A stretch of 64,000 bases of DNA from Leifsonia sp. Root112D2. GTDB taxonomy: Bacteria > Actinomycetota > Actinomycetes > Actinomycetales > Microbacteriaceae. Of the stretch, positions 58,444-64,000 are shown one piece after another (the first letter of the stretch is position 1; every line of letters starts with the position of its first letter). Below the pieces are notes generated by a model. It was not told where the DNA came from. It did no database searches and saw nothing but the letters and a program-made list of their open reading frames with translations. The translations under genes were made by a program, and so were the position numbers. The DNA lies in assembly GCF_001424905.1 (NCBI RefSeq), contig NZ_LMCU01000001.1, forward strand, positions 1,171,480-1,235,479, in the 5' to 3' direction.

Positions 58444-59049
58444 ATGCCAGACACCACGTGTCATATGTCGATTTCGCTCGATGGATTTGTTGCCGGGCCG
58501 CACCAGAGTCGCGAGGATCCGCTCGGGAAGCGCGGGATAGAACTCCATCGCTGGCACCTCGGCGACGAACACGCCACTGAGACAGACGACGCCGCGACCG
58601 TTTGGCTCATGCGCCCACGCGGCGCCTACGTGATGGGCCGCAACATGTTCGGGCCGATCCGCGGCGAGTGGGAGGAGGACTGGCGCGGGTGGTGGGGATC
58701 CGAGCCGCCCTATCACGCACCGGTGTTCGTGCTCACCCATCACGCGCACGAGCCGATCGAGATGGAGGGCGGCACGACGTTCTACTTCGTCACCGACGGC
58801 TTCGACGCCGCTTACACGCGGGCGTGTGAGACGGCGGGTGGCAATGGGGTGGACATCGCGGGTGGCGCATCCACGGTTCGACAGGCGCTTATTGCAGGGG
58901 TCATTGACGAACTCACTCTCGACATTGCCCCGGTGCTACTGGGCTCCGGCGAGCGAATCTTCGATGGCGTCGAGTCGTTCGGGTTCGAGCCTGTCGAGGT
59001 ATTGCACTCACCACTGGCTACGCACATCCGCTACCGCAAGTCCAGCTGA
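58444..59049 (+). CDS. Dihydrofolate reductase family protein
   Basis: This 201-residue RibD-C-like protein has CHMSISLDGFVAGPHQSREDPLGKRG (about 6-31), YVMGRNMFGPIRGEWEEDWRGWWGSEPPYHAPVFVLTHH (about 61-99), and GVDIAGGASTVRQALIAGVIDELTLDIAPVLLGSGERIF (about 137-175). It has the longer loop typical of one actinobacterial subgroup. The function is unknown. Only a weak ribosome site is present (AAAGGGTCGCGG). It is transcribed away from the PNPOx gene. Confidence 0.87.
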   Translation: MPDTTCHMSISLDGFVAGPHQSREDPLGKRGIELHRWHLGDEHATETDDAATVWLMRPRGAYVMGRNMFGPIRGEWEEDWRGWWGSEPPYHAPVFVLTHHAHEPIEMEGGTTFYFVTDGFDAAYTRACETAGGNGVDIAGGASTVRQALIAGVIDELTLDIAPVLLGSGERIFDGVESFGFEPVEVLHSPLATHIRYRKSS

Positions 59050-59092
59050 AGGCCGGTCTTCGACGCCTCCGCCACGCGTCCGGTTTCGCTGG

Positions 59093-59662
59093 TCACGGCT
59101 GCCCGTCTACGAGCGCCGTTGCGCGTGCTTCGGCAACTCCCAAGATGAGCAGGCTCGTTATTGTTGCCGCGCGGGCGTTGATGGTGGCATCGGAAAGGCC
59201 GGTTTCCACGAGAGCGAATACGGCGGAAAACGCGACCTGGCTGAGAACCTGCGCGGGTAGGTGTCGTGCAAATACCTCGCACTCCTGACCTCGTTTCACG
59301 AGGTCGGCAAGGGCCTTATCGACTGGCCGCAGCAGAGCGTGAATTTCCTCGCCGTACTCGCCGCGCCGAAGCACCACCAGCACTCGGTAACGCCGCGCCA
59401 GTGGCCACAGGCGAGCAATGAAATCGACCCACACCACTTCGGCTGATCCCTCCGAGGCGTTGACCTCGGTGAGAACGGCGGCGATTTCGCTCACTACCCC
59501 TTGCGTGAGGGTGTGCACGAGGTCGGCGCGGGAGGGGAAGTGGCCGTAGACGGTGCGACGCACCACGCCCGCAGCCGAGGCGATGTCGCCCATGCCTGCA
59601 TCCGGGTTGCGCCCCAAAACGTCGAGTGCAACGTCGAGGATGCGATTGCGCGTGTCGTTCAT
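59093..59662 (-). CDS. TetR family repressor of the epoxide hydrolase gene
   Basis: This 189-residue repressor has a helix-turn-helix (RNRILDVALDVLGRNPDAGMGDIASAAGVVRRTVYGHFPSRADLV, about 5-49) and a ligand domain. The ATG at 59662 gives the usual short N terminus; the open frame extends upstream over three operator copies (59703-59764), which argues against a longer start. It is divergent from an epoxide hydrolase gene and should repress it and itself. Confidence 0.9.
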   Translation of the reverse strand: MNDTRNRILDVALDVLGRNPDAGMGDIASAAGVVRRTVYGHFPSRADLVHTLTQGVVSEIAAVLTEVNASEGSAEVVWVDFIARLWPLARRYRVLVVLRRGEYGEEIHALLRPVDKALADLVKRGQECEVFARHLPAQVLSQVAFSAVFALVETGLSDATINARAATITSLLILGVAEARATALVDGQP

Positions 59663-59702
59663 GGAGCGCGCCCGGGCCGATTCAATGTCCACGGTCAAAG
59701 TA

Positions 59703-59764
59703 TTGCACATGGGTGTGCAATGGGTTAGATTGCACAGCAGTGTGCATTGCACATTGATGTGCAA
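59703..59764. promoter_or_regulatory. Three tandem TetR operators TTGCACA-N4-TGTGCAA
   Basis: Sites at 59703-59720, 59730-59747 (last base differs) and 59747-59764 share the TTGCACA-N4-TGTGCAA pattern. The last two abut and share a base. Centres are 27 and 17 bases apart. Three sites in 62 bases suggest cooperative binding by the divergent TetR protein. Confidence 0.85.
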
Positions 59765-59807
59765 CGAAGTGCTGCACTGTAGAGCGAAAGATCAGGAGAA
59801 CAAGGCA

Positions 59808-60971
59808 ATGACCGCATCGACGTCCGCGTCCTCAGCCGCGATCCGTCCATTCACCGTCTCGATCTCAGACGCCGAGATCGAGGACCTGAAGCAGAGACTG
59901 GCCAGAACTCGATGGCCGAATCCGCAAACCGTCCCCGACTGGTCACAGGGCGTGCGCCTGGAGAATGCCAAAGCGTTGATCAACTACTGGCAGCGAGAGT
60001 ACGACTGGCGCCGCTTTGAGTCGGTGCTCAATGGTTTTCCACAGTTCCTGACTGAGATCGACGGGCTGGATATTCACTTCATCCATGTCAAGTCAAAGAA
60101 TCCGAATGCGATGCCCCTCATCTTGACCCACGGATGGCCCGGCTCGATCGTCGAATTCGTCAAGCTGATCGGCCCGCTGACTGACCCGGTGGCGTTTGGA
60201 GGAAACATCGAAGATTCCTTTGACGTTGTCGTACCGTCGCTTCCCGGATTCGGTTTCTCCGGAAAGCCGACCGAGACGGGATGGACCGCTTCACGGATCG
60301 CAACCGCGTGGGCGGAACTCATGAGGCGTCTTGGCTACACGAAGTGGTCCGCTCACGGCGGCGATTGGGGCGCGGTCGTCACTACCGCGCTTGGTGCCAC
60401 GCGGCCTGACGGCCTTCTCGGAATTCACGTGAACTCCCCATACGCTTTTCCCGCCCAGATACCTGACACGCTGTCGCCTGAAGAGCGCTACGCCGTAGAC
60501 ACCCTCGCCCTCTATACCGGCGATATGGGCGGAGCAAATCACCTTCAAGGCACAAAGCCAGAGACCATCGGATTCGCCCTGGCGGATTCGCCGGCCGGCC
60601 AGGCGGCCTGGATCTACGACAAGTTTCAGTCCAAGACCGACAACAACGGGCTCGCCGAGGATGCTCTCAGCACCGATGACATGCTGGACGCGATATCGCT
60701 CTACTGGTTCACAAACACTGCCGCGTCGTCCGCCCGCATCTACTGGGAGAACAAGGCGGCAAGCATGGCTGGTCCGAAGCTCACGCTGCCCGTCGCCGTG
60801 ACGGTGTTCCCCCGCGACATCCCACGACTGCCGCGAAGCTGGATCGAAGACACCTACTCCGACTTGATTCACTACGGCGAGGCCGATAAGGGCGGTCACT
60901 TCGCAGCGCTCGAGCAGCCCGAGATCCTGGTCAGCGAAATCCGCACCGGTCTCAGGAGCCTCCGCTCCTAG
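59808..60971 (+). CDS. Epoxide hydrolase (EHN-domain alpha/beta hydrolase)
   Basis: This 387-residue enzyme has an N-terminal epoxide-hydrolase domain (RPFTVSISDAEIEDLKQRLARTRWPN...WRRFESVLNGFPQFLTEIDGLDIHFIHVKS) followed by the alpha/beta hydrolase core. The oxyanion motif THGWPGS is at about 105, the nucleophile aspartate in HGGDWGAV at about 186, and the catalytic histidine in DKGGHFAALEQPE at about 362. It opens epoxides to diols, probably in detoxification. AGGAG lies 9 bases before the ATG. It is regulated by the TetR sites upstream. Confidence 0.93.
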   Translation: MTASTSASSAAIRPFTVSISDAEIEDLKQRLARTRWPNPQTVPDWSQGVRLENAKALINYWQREYDWRRFESVLNGFPQFLTEIDGLDIHFIHVKSKNPNAMPLILTHGWPGSIVEFVKLIGPLTDPVAFGGNIEDSFDVVVPSLPGFGFSGKPTETGWTASRIATAWAELMRRLGYTKWSAHGGDWGAVVTTALGATRPDGLLGIHVNSPYAFPAQIPDTLSPEERYAVDTLALYTGDMGGANHLQGTKPETIGFALADSPAGQAAWIYDKFQSKTDNNGLAEDALSTDDMLDAISLYWFTNTAASSARIYWENKAASMAGPKLTLPVAVTVFPRDIPRLPRSWIEDTYSDLIHYGEADKGGHFAALEQPEILVSEIRTGLRSLRS

Positions 60972-61006
60972 AGCGAACGAACGAATGACTCACTCCGCAG
61001 GGGTGC

Positions 61007-61588
61007 TCAGGGAACCCAGAATCCGAGGGTGCAGAGCAGCCGTGTCTCGTCGTCGGCGTCGGCCGGCGGTTCGATCGCTGGTGGGAATACGCCGAAGCCG
61101 CGCCACTCCTCCGCGTTGGGGACCGCGTGCTCGTTCATTCCGGCGATGATCTCGGGCGAGAGGTGGAAGGGGATGCCGAGGTACTTCGCGATCGACCATG
61201 CCTGGAACGCGCGGTAAAGCGCCAGGTGCACCAGACCCTCCTGCGCCGAGTAGTCGCCGTACTGGAAGCGGAAGGTGGCGTCAGGGTTGACGCCCGCGCG
61301 TACGGCCGCTGTCGCGATGTCGTTGAGAGCGTCGTATGCGGCGATCGGATCTTCGCCGAGCAGATCGCGCTCGCGCAAGTCGTCGCCGTCGGCGATCGAG
61401 TCACCGGCGAGTACTCCCGGGATCCACGCTTCGTCGTACGCGTGAGCCTTCAGGATGTCGCGGATGGTCGGGTTGGGAGTTCGCGACCATTCGGCCGGAG
61501 CGGACTTGTCGAGATCGTCGGATGTGACGCGGTCGATGACGCTACGAAGAGCGGCATCCGAGGCGAGGAACAGCTGGTTGGTTTCCAT
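61007..61588 (-). CDS. TIGR03086-like (DinB/maleylpyruvate isomerase fold) protein
   Basis: This 193-residue protein begins ETNQLFLASDAALRSVIDRVTSDDLDKSAPAEWSRTPNPTIRDILKAHAYDEAWIPGVLAG, matching the actinobacterial TIGR03086 group with a four-helix DinB-like bundle. A metal-binding histidine triad is suggested by the helix AHAYDEAW and by LVHLALYRAFQAW. The ATG at 61588 fits the family; an ATG at 61651 would add 21 residues without a clear ribosome site. The function is unknown, possibly thiol-dependent. Confidence 0.72.
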   Translation of the reverse strand: METNQLFLASDAALRSVIDRVTSDDLDKSAPAEWSRTPNPTIRDILKAHAYDEAWIPGVLAGDSIADGDDLRERDLLGEDPIAAYDALNDIATAAVRAGVNPDATFRFQYGDYSAQEGLVHLALYRAFQAWSIAKYLGIPFHLSPEIIAGMNEHAVPNAEEWRGFGVFPPAIEPPADADDETRLLCTLGFWVP

Positions 61589-61680
61589 TGTGGAATCGTA
61601 CCGACGGCGTACGACATTTCCTTGGCGGTCGATGACAAGGAAGCTTGACATGGTTCTGTCGCCGCACGTAAAATTGTGGA

Positions 61681-61957
61681 ATGACAAGTGACCTTGACTC
61701 CGGTGGGGAATCAGCGACCGAGCTGCGCCGCAGGCGCGTCTTTCGCGTGCGGATGTGGGTGGGAACCGGCTGCTACCTGCTCGCGAACTTCGCGCTTTAC
61801 CAATGGGGTCACGGGAGCAGCCCGTGGCGTCTTGTCTGGGCGGGGCACTCTCAGCTCTGCGGGGTTCAACGTGCCTAACGGCGGATGGCCCGTGGCCCTC
61901 ATCGGGATCGTGGCCTGGGAGTTCACCAATCTCCTGACCAAGGCGCTCAAGGCCTAA
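61681..61957 (+). pseudogene. Broken two-segment membrane protein gene next to an XRE gene
   Basis: The 5' part (ATG 61681) encodes a charged leader and the first membrane segment (RVRMWVGTGCYLLANFALYQWG, then SPWRLVWAG). It then leaves frame near 61848, where the next frame resumes with NVPNGGWPVALIGIVAWEFTNLLTKALKA and its stop (TAA) overlaps the downstream XRE start. Relatives of this gene pair have a longer membrane protein between these ends, so a central deletion with frameshift is inferred. Its role is not known. Confidence 0.55.
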
Positions 61958-62157
61958 TGGAGAATTTGATCCGTTCGGAACGCGAACAGCGGGGATGGAC
62001 CCAGGCAGTGCTCGCCGAGCGACTGCAGGTATCGCGGCAGACCGTCGTCGCCCTTGAAACCGGAAAGTACGATCCATCGCTCCCGCTGGCATTCCGTATC
62101 TCCAGCCTCTTCGAAAAACCCATCGAAGGCCTCTTCATGCCGGCACCCAAACCCTGA
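61957..62157 (+). CDS. Small XRE family regulator (YozG/HTH_3 type)
   Basis: This 66-residue single helix-turn-helix protein reads LIRSEREQRGWTQAVLAERLQVSRQTVVALETGKYDPSLPLAFRISSLFEKPIEGLFM. It matches the short HTH_3 regulators that sit beside a small membrane protein gene. The ATG overlaps the stop of the broken upstream gene (TAATG). The regulator itself is complete and should still bind DNA. Its targets are probably the membrane gene and itself. Confidence 0.88.
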   Translation: MENLIRSEREQRGWTQAVLAERLQVSRQTVVALETGKYDPSLPLAFRISSLFEKPIEGLFMPAPKP

Positions 62158-62178
62158 ATCAGGGATCACTACTGTGAA

Positions 62179-62216
62179 GAGACGTCTCGCGGCGTGGTCA
62201 CCTCGCGAGACGTCTC
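62179..62216. terminator. Bidirectional terminator between XRE and cmtR units
   Basis: GAGACGTCTCGCG (62179-62191) pairs perfectly with CGCGAGACGTCTC (62204-62216) around a 12-base loop. It lies between two convergent transcription units. The T tract is weak on either side (TTCA on the minus strand). Confidence 0.65.
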
Positions 62217-62222
62217 CGAGGC

Positions 62223-62288
62223 TTAGCAGCAGGTGCAGCCGTCAGCGCATTCGGCGGTGCAGCAATCTGCGTCGCAACAGTCAGTCAT
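62223..62288 (-). CDS. 21-residue cysteine-rich peptide, candidate metal-binding micro-metallothionein
   Basis: A very short gene of 21 codons encodes a peptide with eight cysteines at positions 4, 5, 9, 10, 14, 18, 20 and 21, four acidic residues, and a CC end. AAAGGAG lies 6 bases before the ATG, strong support that it is translated. It follows cmtR on the same strand, 33 bases downstream, and precedes a strong terminator, so it is probably the last gene of the cmtR unit. Chelation of Cd/Pb/Zn or Cu is inferred from composition and context, not shown. Confidence 0.8.
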   Translation of the reverse strand: MTDCCDADCCTAECADGCTCC

Positions 62289-62321
62289 TGGACTCTCCTT
62301 TCGCGGTTGTGGGCGGCCCGG

Positions 62322-62663
62322 CTAGCAACAGCCGGGAACGGCGCAGGAGTCGTTGAGGCACGGCGAGCCTTCATCCACGGCAAGAACCACGGTCAAGAGG
62401 CCCGAAATGGCGTTTGCCACGTGTGCGTCAGCGATCTCGTATCGGGTCTGTCGTCCTTCTGGTGCCGCCACGATGATGCCGCAGCCGCGTAGACAGCTCA
62501 GGTGATTGGAAACGTTGGAACGAGTAAGACCCAAGGTTTCGGCGAGCTGGCCGGTGTATCCCGGTGCTTCCAGCAGATTCAGGAGGATTCGTGAACGGGT
62601 CGGATCCGCCATGGCGCGACCGAGCCGGTTCATGATGTCGAGCCGTGAAGCTAATGTCAGCAT
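62322..62663 (-). CDS. cmtR: CmtR-type Cd/Pb-responsive ArsR family repressor
   Basis: This 113-residue winged-helix repressor shows MNRLGRAMADPTRSRILLNLLEAPGYTGQLAETLGLTRSN, then HLSCLRGCGIIVAAPEGRQ. Cysteines 57, 61 and 102 fall exactly at the numbering of the metal-sensing residues of Mycobacterium tuberculosis CmtR. Further cysteines at 107, 112 and 113 (CAVPGCC) extend the site and are unusual. It represses its own unit until Cd or Pb binds. The ATG lies within a short CAG-rich palindromic region (CAGCCATGGCTG at 62676-62687), a candidate operator. The cysteine-rich peptide gene follows. Confidence 0.92.
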   Translation of the reverse strand: MLTLASRLDIMNRLGRAMADPTRSRILLNLLEAPGYTGQLAETLGLTRSNVSNHLSCLRGCGIIVAAPEGRQTRYEIADAHVANAISGLLTVVLAVDEGSPCLNDSCAVPGCC

Positions 62664-62726
62664 GCACTGACTATACAGCCATGGCTGACTTATTCTGGCG
62701 CGTGCAGATGGACCTGTGTCGGAGAG

Positions 62727-63359
62727 CTATTTGGTGTCGGTGACAACAACGACCTGACGCATGAAGGTCTCTTCCACGGCGGAGCGAAGGAGGAAGTCGG
62801 CGACGTTTGCGCGAGAGGTTGAGGGGAAGAGCGGCAGCTTTGTGACCTCCTCGAGCACGGTGGCTGAGTAGCGGGTGCGGTCTCGGTCGTTCAACGCTCC
62901 GGGGTATTCGAGGGTCCACTTCAGATCGCTGGCTCGCAGCAGCACTTCCGACGCGGCTTTGTCTGCGTAGCTTTTGCGGAGCACAGTGCGGAATATGGGC
63001 GCGACGAGGAACGATGCTTTGGCGAGGGAGTCGCCGACACCGAACGCAGACACGATGACGACACGGTCAACGCCAGATGTTTTCGCGGATGCGATGACCG
63101 CACGCACGGTGTCCGTGATCAGGGTTGGGGTTTCGCGAACGTTTCTCACTCCGAGGGTGCTGATGACCGCGTCGTGACCGGTGGCTGCCGTCGCGATCAC
63201 GGTGGCATCGGTGACGTCACCGATGACAATGTGAGCGCGCGGGTCAACGGTGGCATTGGCGCTGCGAACAAGGGCTGTGACCTGGTGCCCCTCGTCGAGT
63301 GCCTTTGTGATGAAAAGAACGCCGGTGCGGGCGGTTGCCCCAAGAACAAGAAACTTCAT
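62727..63359 (-). CDS. NAD(P)H-binding protein (NmrA/BLVRB-like SDR)
   Basis: This 210-residue Rossmann-fold protein has FLVLGATARTGVLFITKALDEGHQVTALVRS (about 3-34) with the NADPH-binding GxxGxxG-like motif, then VDRVVIVSAFGVGDS and DLKWTLEYPGALNDRDRTRY. It is of the atypical SDR group acting as flavin or quinone reductases or redox sensors. The ATG at 63359 is used. It is downstream of a MarR gene with a clear operator in between, so it is probably MarR-controlled. Confidence 0.86.
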   Translation of the reverse strand: MKFLVLGATARTGVLFITKALDEGHQVTALVRSANATVDPRAHIVIGDVTDATVIATAATGHDAVISTLGVRNVRETPTLITDTVRAVIASAKTSGVDRVVIVSAFGVGDSLAKASFLVAPIFRTVLRKSYADKAASEVLLRASDLKWTLEYPGALNDRDRTRYSATVLEEVTKLPLFPSTSRANVADFLLRSAVEETFMRQVVVVTDTK

Positions 63360-63422
63360 GACGTTCGTCTTCTCTTTCGATTGCGGTCCACATCGACACG
63401 ATGGTGTCGGGTAAATGGTTAT

Positions 63423-63445
63423 ATTAGTCAATAAAGCTGACTAAT
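63423..63445. promoter_or_regulatory. MarR operator
   Basis: ATTAGTCA-N7-TGACTAAT is a perfect 8-7-8 inverted repeat in the 167-base gap between the MarR gene and the NAD(P)H-binding gene. The dyad is typical of MarR dimer sites. Confidence 0.75.
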
Positions 63446-63526
63446 GTCAAACTGGATTCGATGTCCGACAGTCCCGGCGGCTCGGGTGAATGGGAATGCG
63501 GTAAGGACGGCTCAGCGTGGTCGGCT

Positions 63527-63970
63527 TCACCGCACGTACGGGTCGGTGATCTCGCGGAGCTGTAGCAGGATCTCGTGCAACAACGTGAAGTTGCGGGTGC
63601 CCAGGTAGGCCTTCCACTCCGAGAGGATGTCGTCGAGTGTCGCGCGGGCGACCTCGAGTGCCTTCTGCCCACGTCCCTCGATCACGATCAGTCTGGCGCG
63701 GCCATCCGTGGGATCGGGGACGCGACGAACATAGCCCAGGCGTTCCAACTGATCGACCATCACGCCGGCGCTCTGTTTGGTCATCTGCGCCTGGGCAGCA
63801 AGGTCGGTCAGGCGCGAACCGTCTGCGGCGACGCGTTGAAACACGCGGCATTGAGCGAGTGTCCAGTCGTCGAACCCGGCATCCTGCATGGCTCGGAACA
63901 TTCGGTCCTCGGAGTACCGGTACGGGATGAACAACGACACCCCGAGATTGACCTGCTGCTCGTCTTCCAT
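63527..63970 (-). CDS. MarR family transcriptional regulator
   Basis: This 147-residue winged-helix regulator reads WTLAQCRVFQRVAADGSRLTDLAAQAQMTKQSAGVMVDQLERLGYVRRVPDPTDGRARLIVIEGRG (about 36-101), the MarR DNA-binding core with its beta-wing. N- and C-terminal helices form the dimer. It lies upstream of an oxidoreductase on the same strand with a palindrome at 63423, which it presumably binds. Inducing ligands are likely phenolic or oxidising compounds (family-level inference). The last bases of the window beyond it are promoter-like and hold no further gene. Confidence 0.9.
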   Translation of the reverse strand: MEDEQQVNLGVSLFIPYRYSEDRMFRAMQDAGFDDWTLAQCRVFQRVAADGSRLTDLAAQAQMTKQSAGVMVDQLERLGYVRRVPDPTDGRARLIVIEGRGQKALEVARATLDDILSEWKAYLGTRNFTLLHEILLQLREITDPYVR

Positions 63971-64000
63971 GCCGCTCCCGCCGCCATCCGCCCTTTTCGA

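Noticed and set aside
62179..62216. Part of a small RNA gene between the XRE and cmtR units.
   Set aside because: The perfect stem at the junction of two convergent units is explained by termination; no promoter for an independent RNA is seen.

Overview
The window is high-GC DNA with tightly packed operons. Start codons often overlap the previous stop (ATGA, GTGA or TGATG). The dnaK-grpE-dnaJ-hspR heat-shock operon carries HAIR (HspR) operators. GGATGC/GCATCC-type words are very frequent, and one copy of a GGTCTCGATACGCTCGC-type palindromic repeat is present. Together these point to an actinobacterium, most likely of the family Microbacteriaceae; the genus cannot be fixed from the sequence alone. 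It looks chromosomal: there is no phage, plasmid or CRISPR module.

Layout. 1-4.5 kb: the end of a sugar-acid/deoxy-sugar locus (two CUT1 permeases, an enolase-superfamily dehydratase, a RhaM-type mutarotase, a lactonase and a convergent FadR-type regulator). 4.6-5.2 kb: a RelBE-like toxin-antitoxin pair. 5.2-8.6 kb: a NarL-type two-component system, then a two-gene unit of a KhtT-N-like protein and an ArsB/NhaD permease. 8.6-15.3 kb: a LacI-controlled galactoside locus (operators, permeases, lipoprotein, GH35 beta-galactosidase). 15.3-16.5 kb: a debris-rich spot with a broken membrane gene, a Doc/antitoxin pair and tRNA-Gly(CCC). 16.5-19.7 kb: housekeeping genes (TMEM175-like channel, dcd, idi). 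19.8-25.7 kb: an unusual catabolic locus with an SDR and a Zn-dehydrogenase diverging from a class III CoA-transferase, a solute-binding-protein homologue with no signal peptide, a MaoC hydratase and a LacI regulator.

25.9-35.0 kb: a nearly complete non-phosphorylative L-fucose-type pathway (aldo/keto reductase, L-fuconate dehydratase, mutarotase, lactonase, CUT1 importer, Gfo/Idh oxidoreductase, GntR regulator). 35-40.5 kb: a small alarmone synthetase, a UMF1-type MFS protein, a TetR/SDR pair and a CPA1 antiporter. 40.6-44.8 kb: the dnaK operon. 44.9-51.3 kb: an LLM flavin monooxygenase, a membrane protein, a methyltransferase interrupted in frame by a palindromic repeat, a GT87-like membrane glycosyltransferase and a DHA2 drug exporter. 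51.3-64 kb: a run of small regulator-plus-enzyme modules (PadR, TetR, XRE, HxlR, CmtR, MarR families), most with visible palindromic operators, together with several decayed genes.

How the genes work together: import of galactosides and deoxy-sugars dominates the first 35 kb. The importers whose gene sets lie inside the window carry no ATPase gene, so they probably share an MsiK-type ATPase encoded elsewhere. The last 13 kb is a detoxification and stress-response zone. Its most notable item is a previously unlisted 21-residue peptide with eight cysteines, directly downstream of a CmtR-type Cd/Pb sensor. Long imperfect palindromes of differing sequence sit in at least five intergenic gaps.
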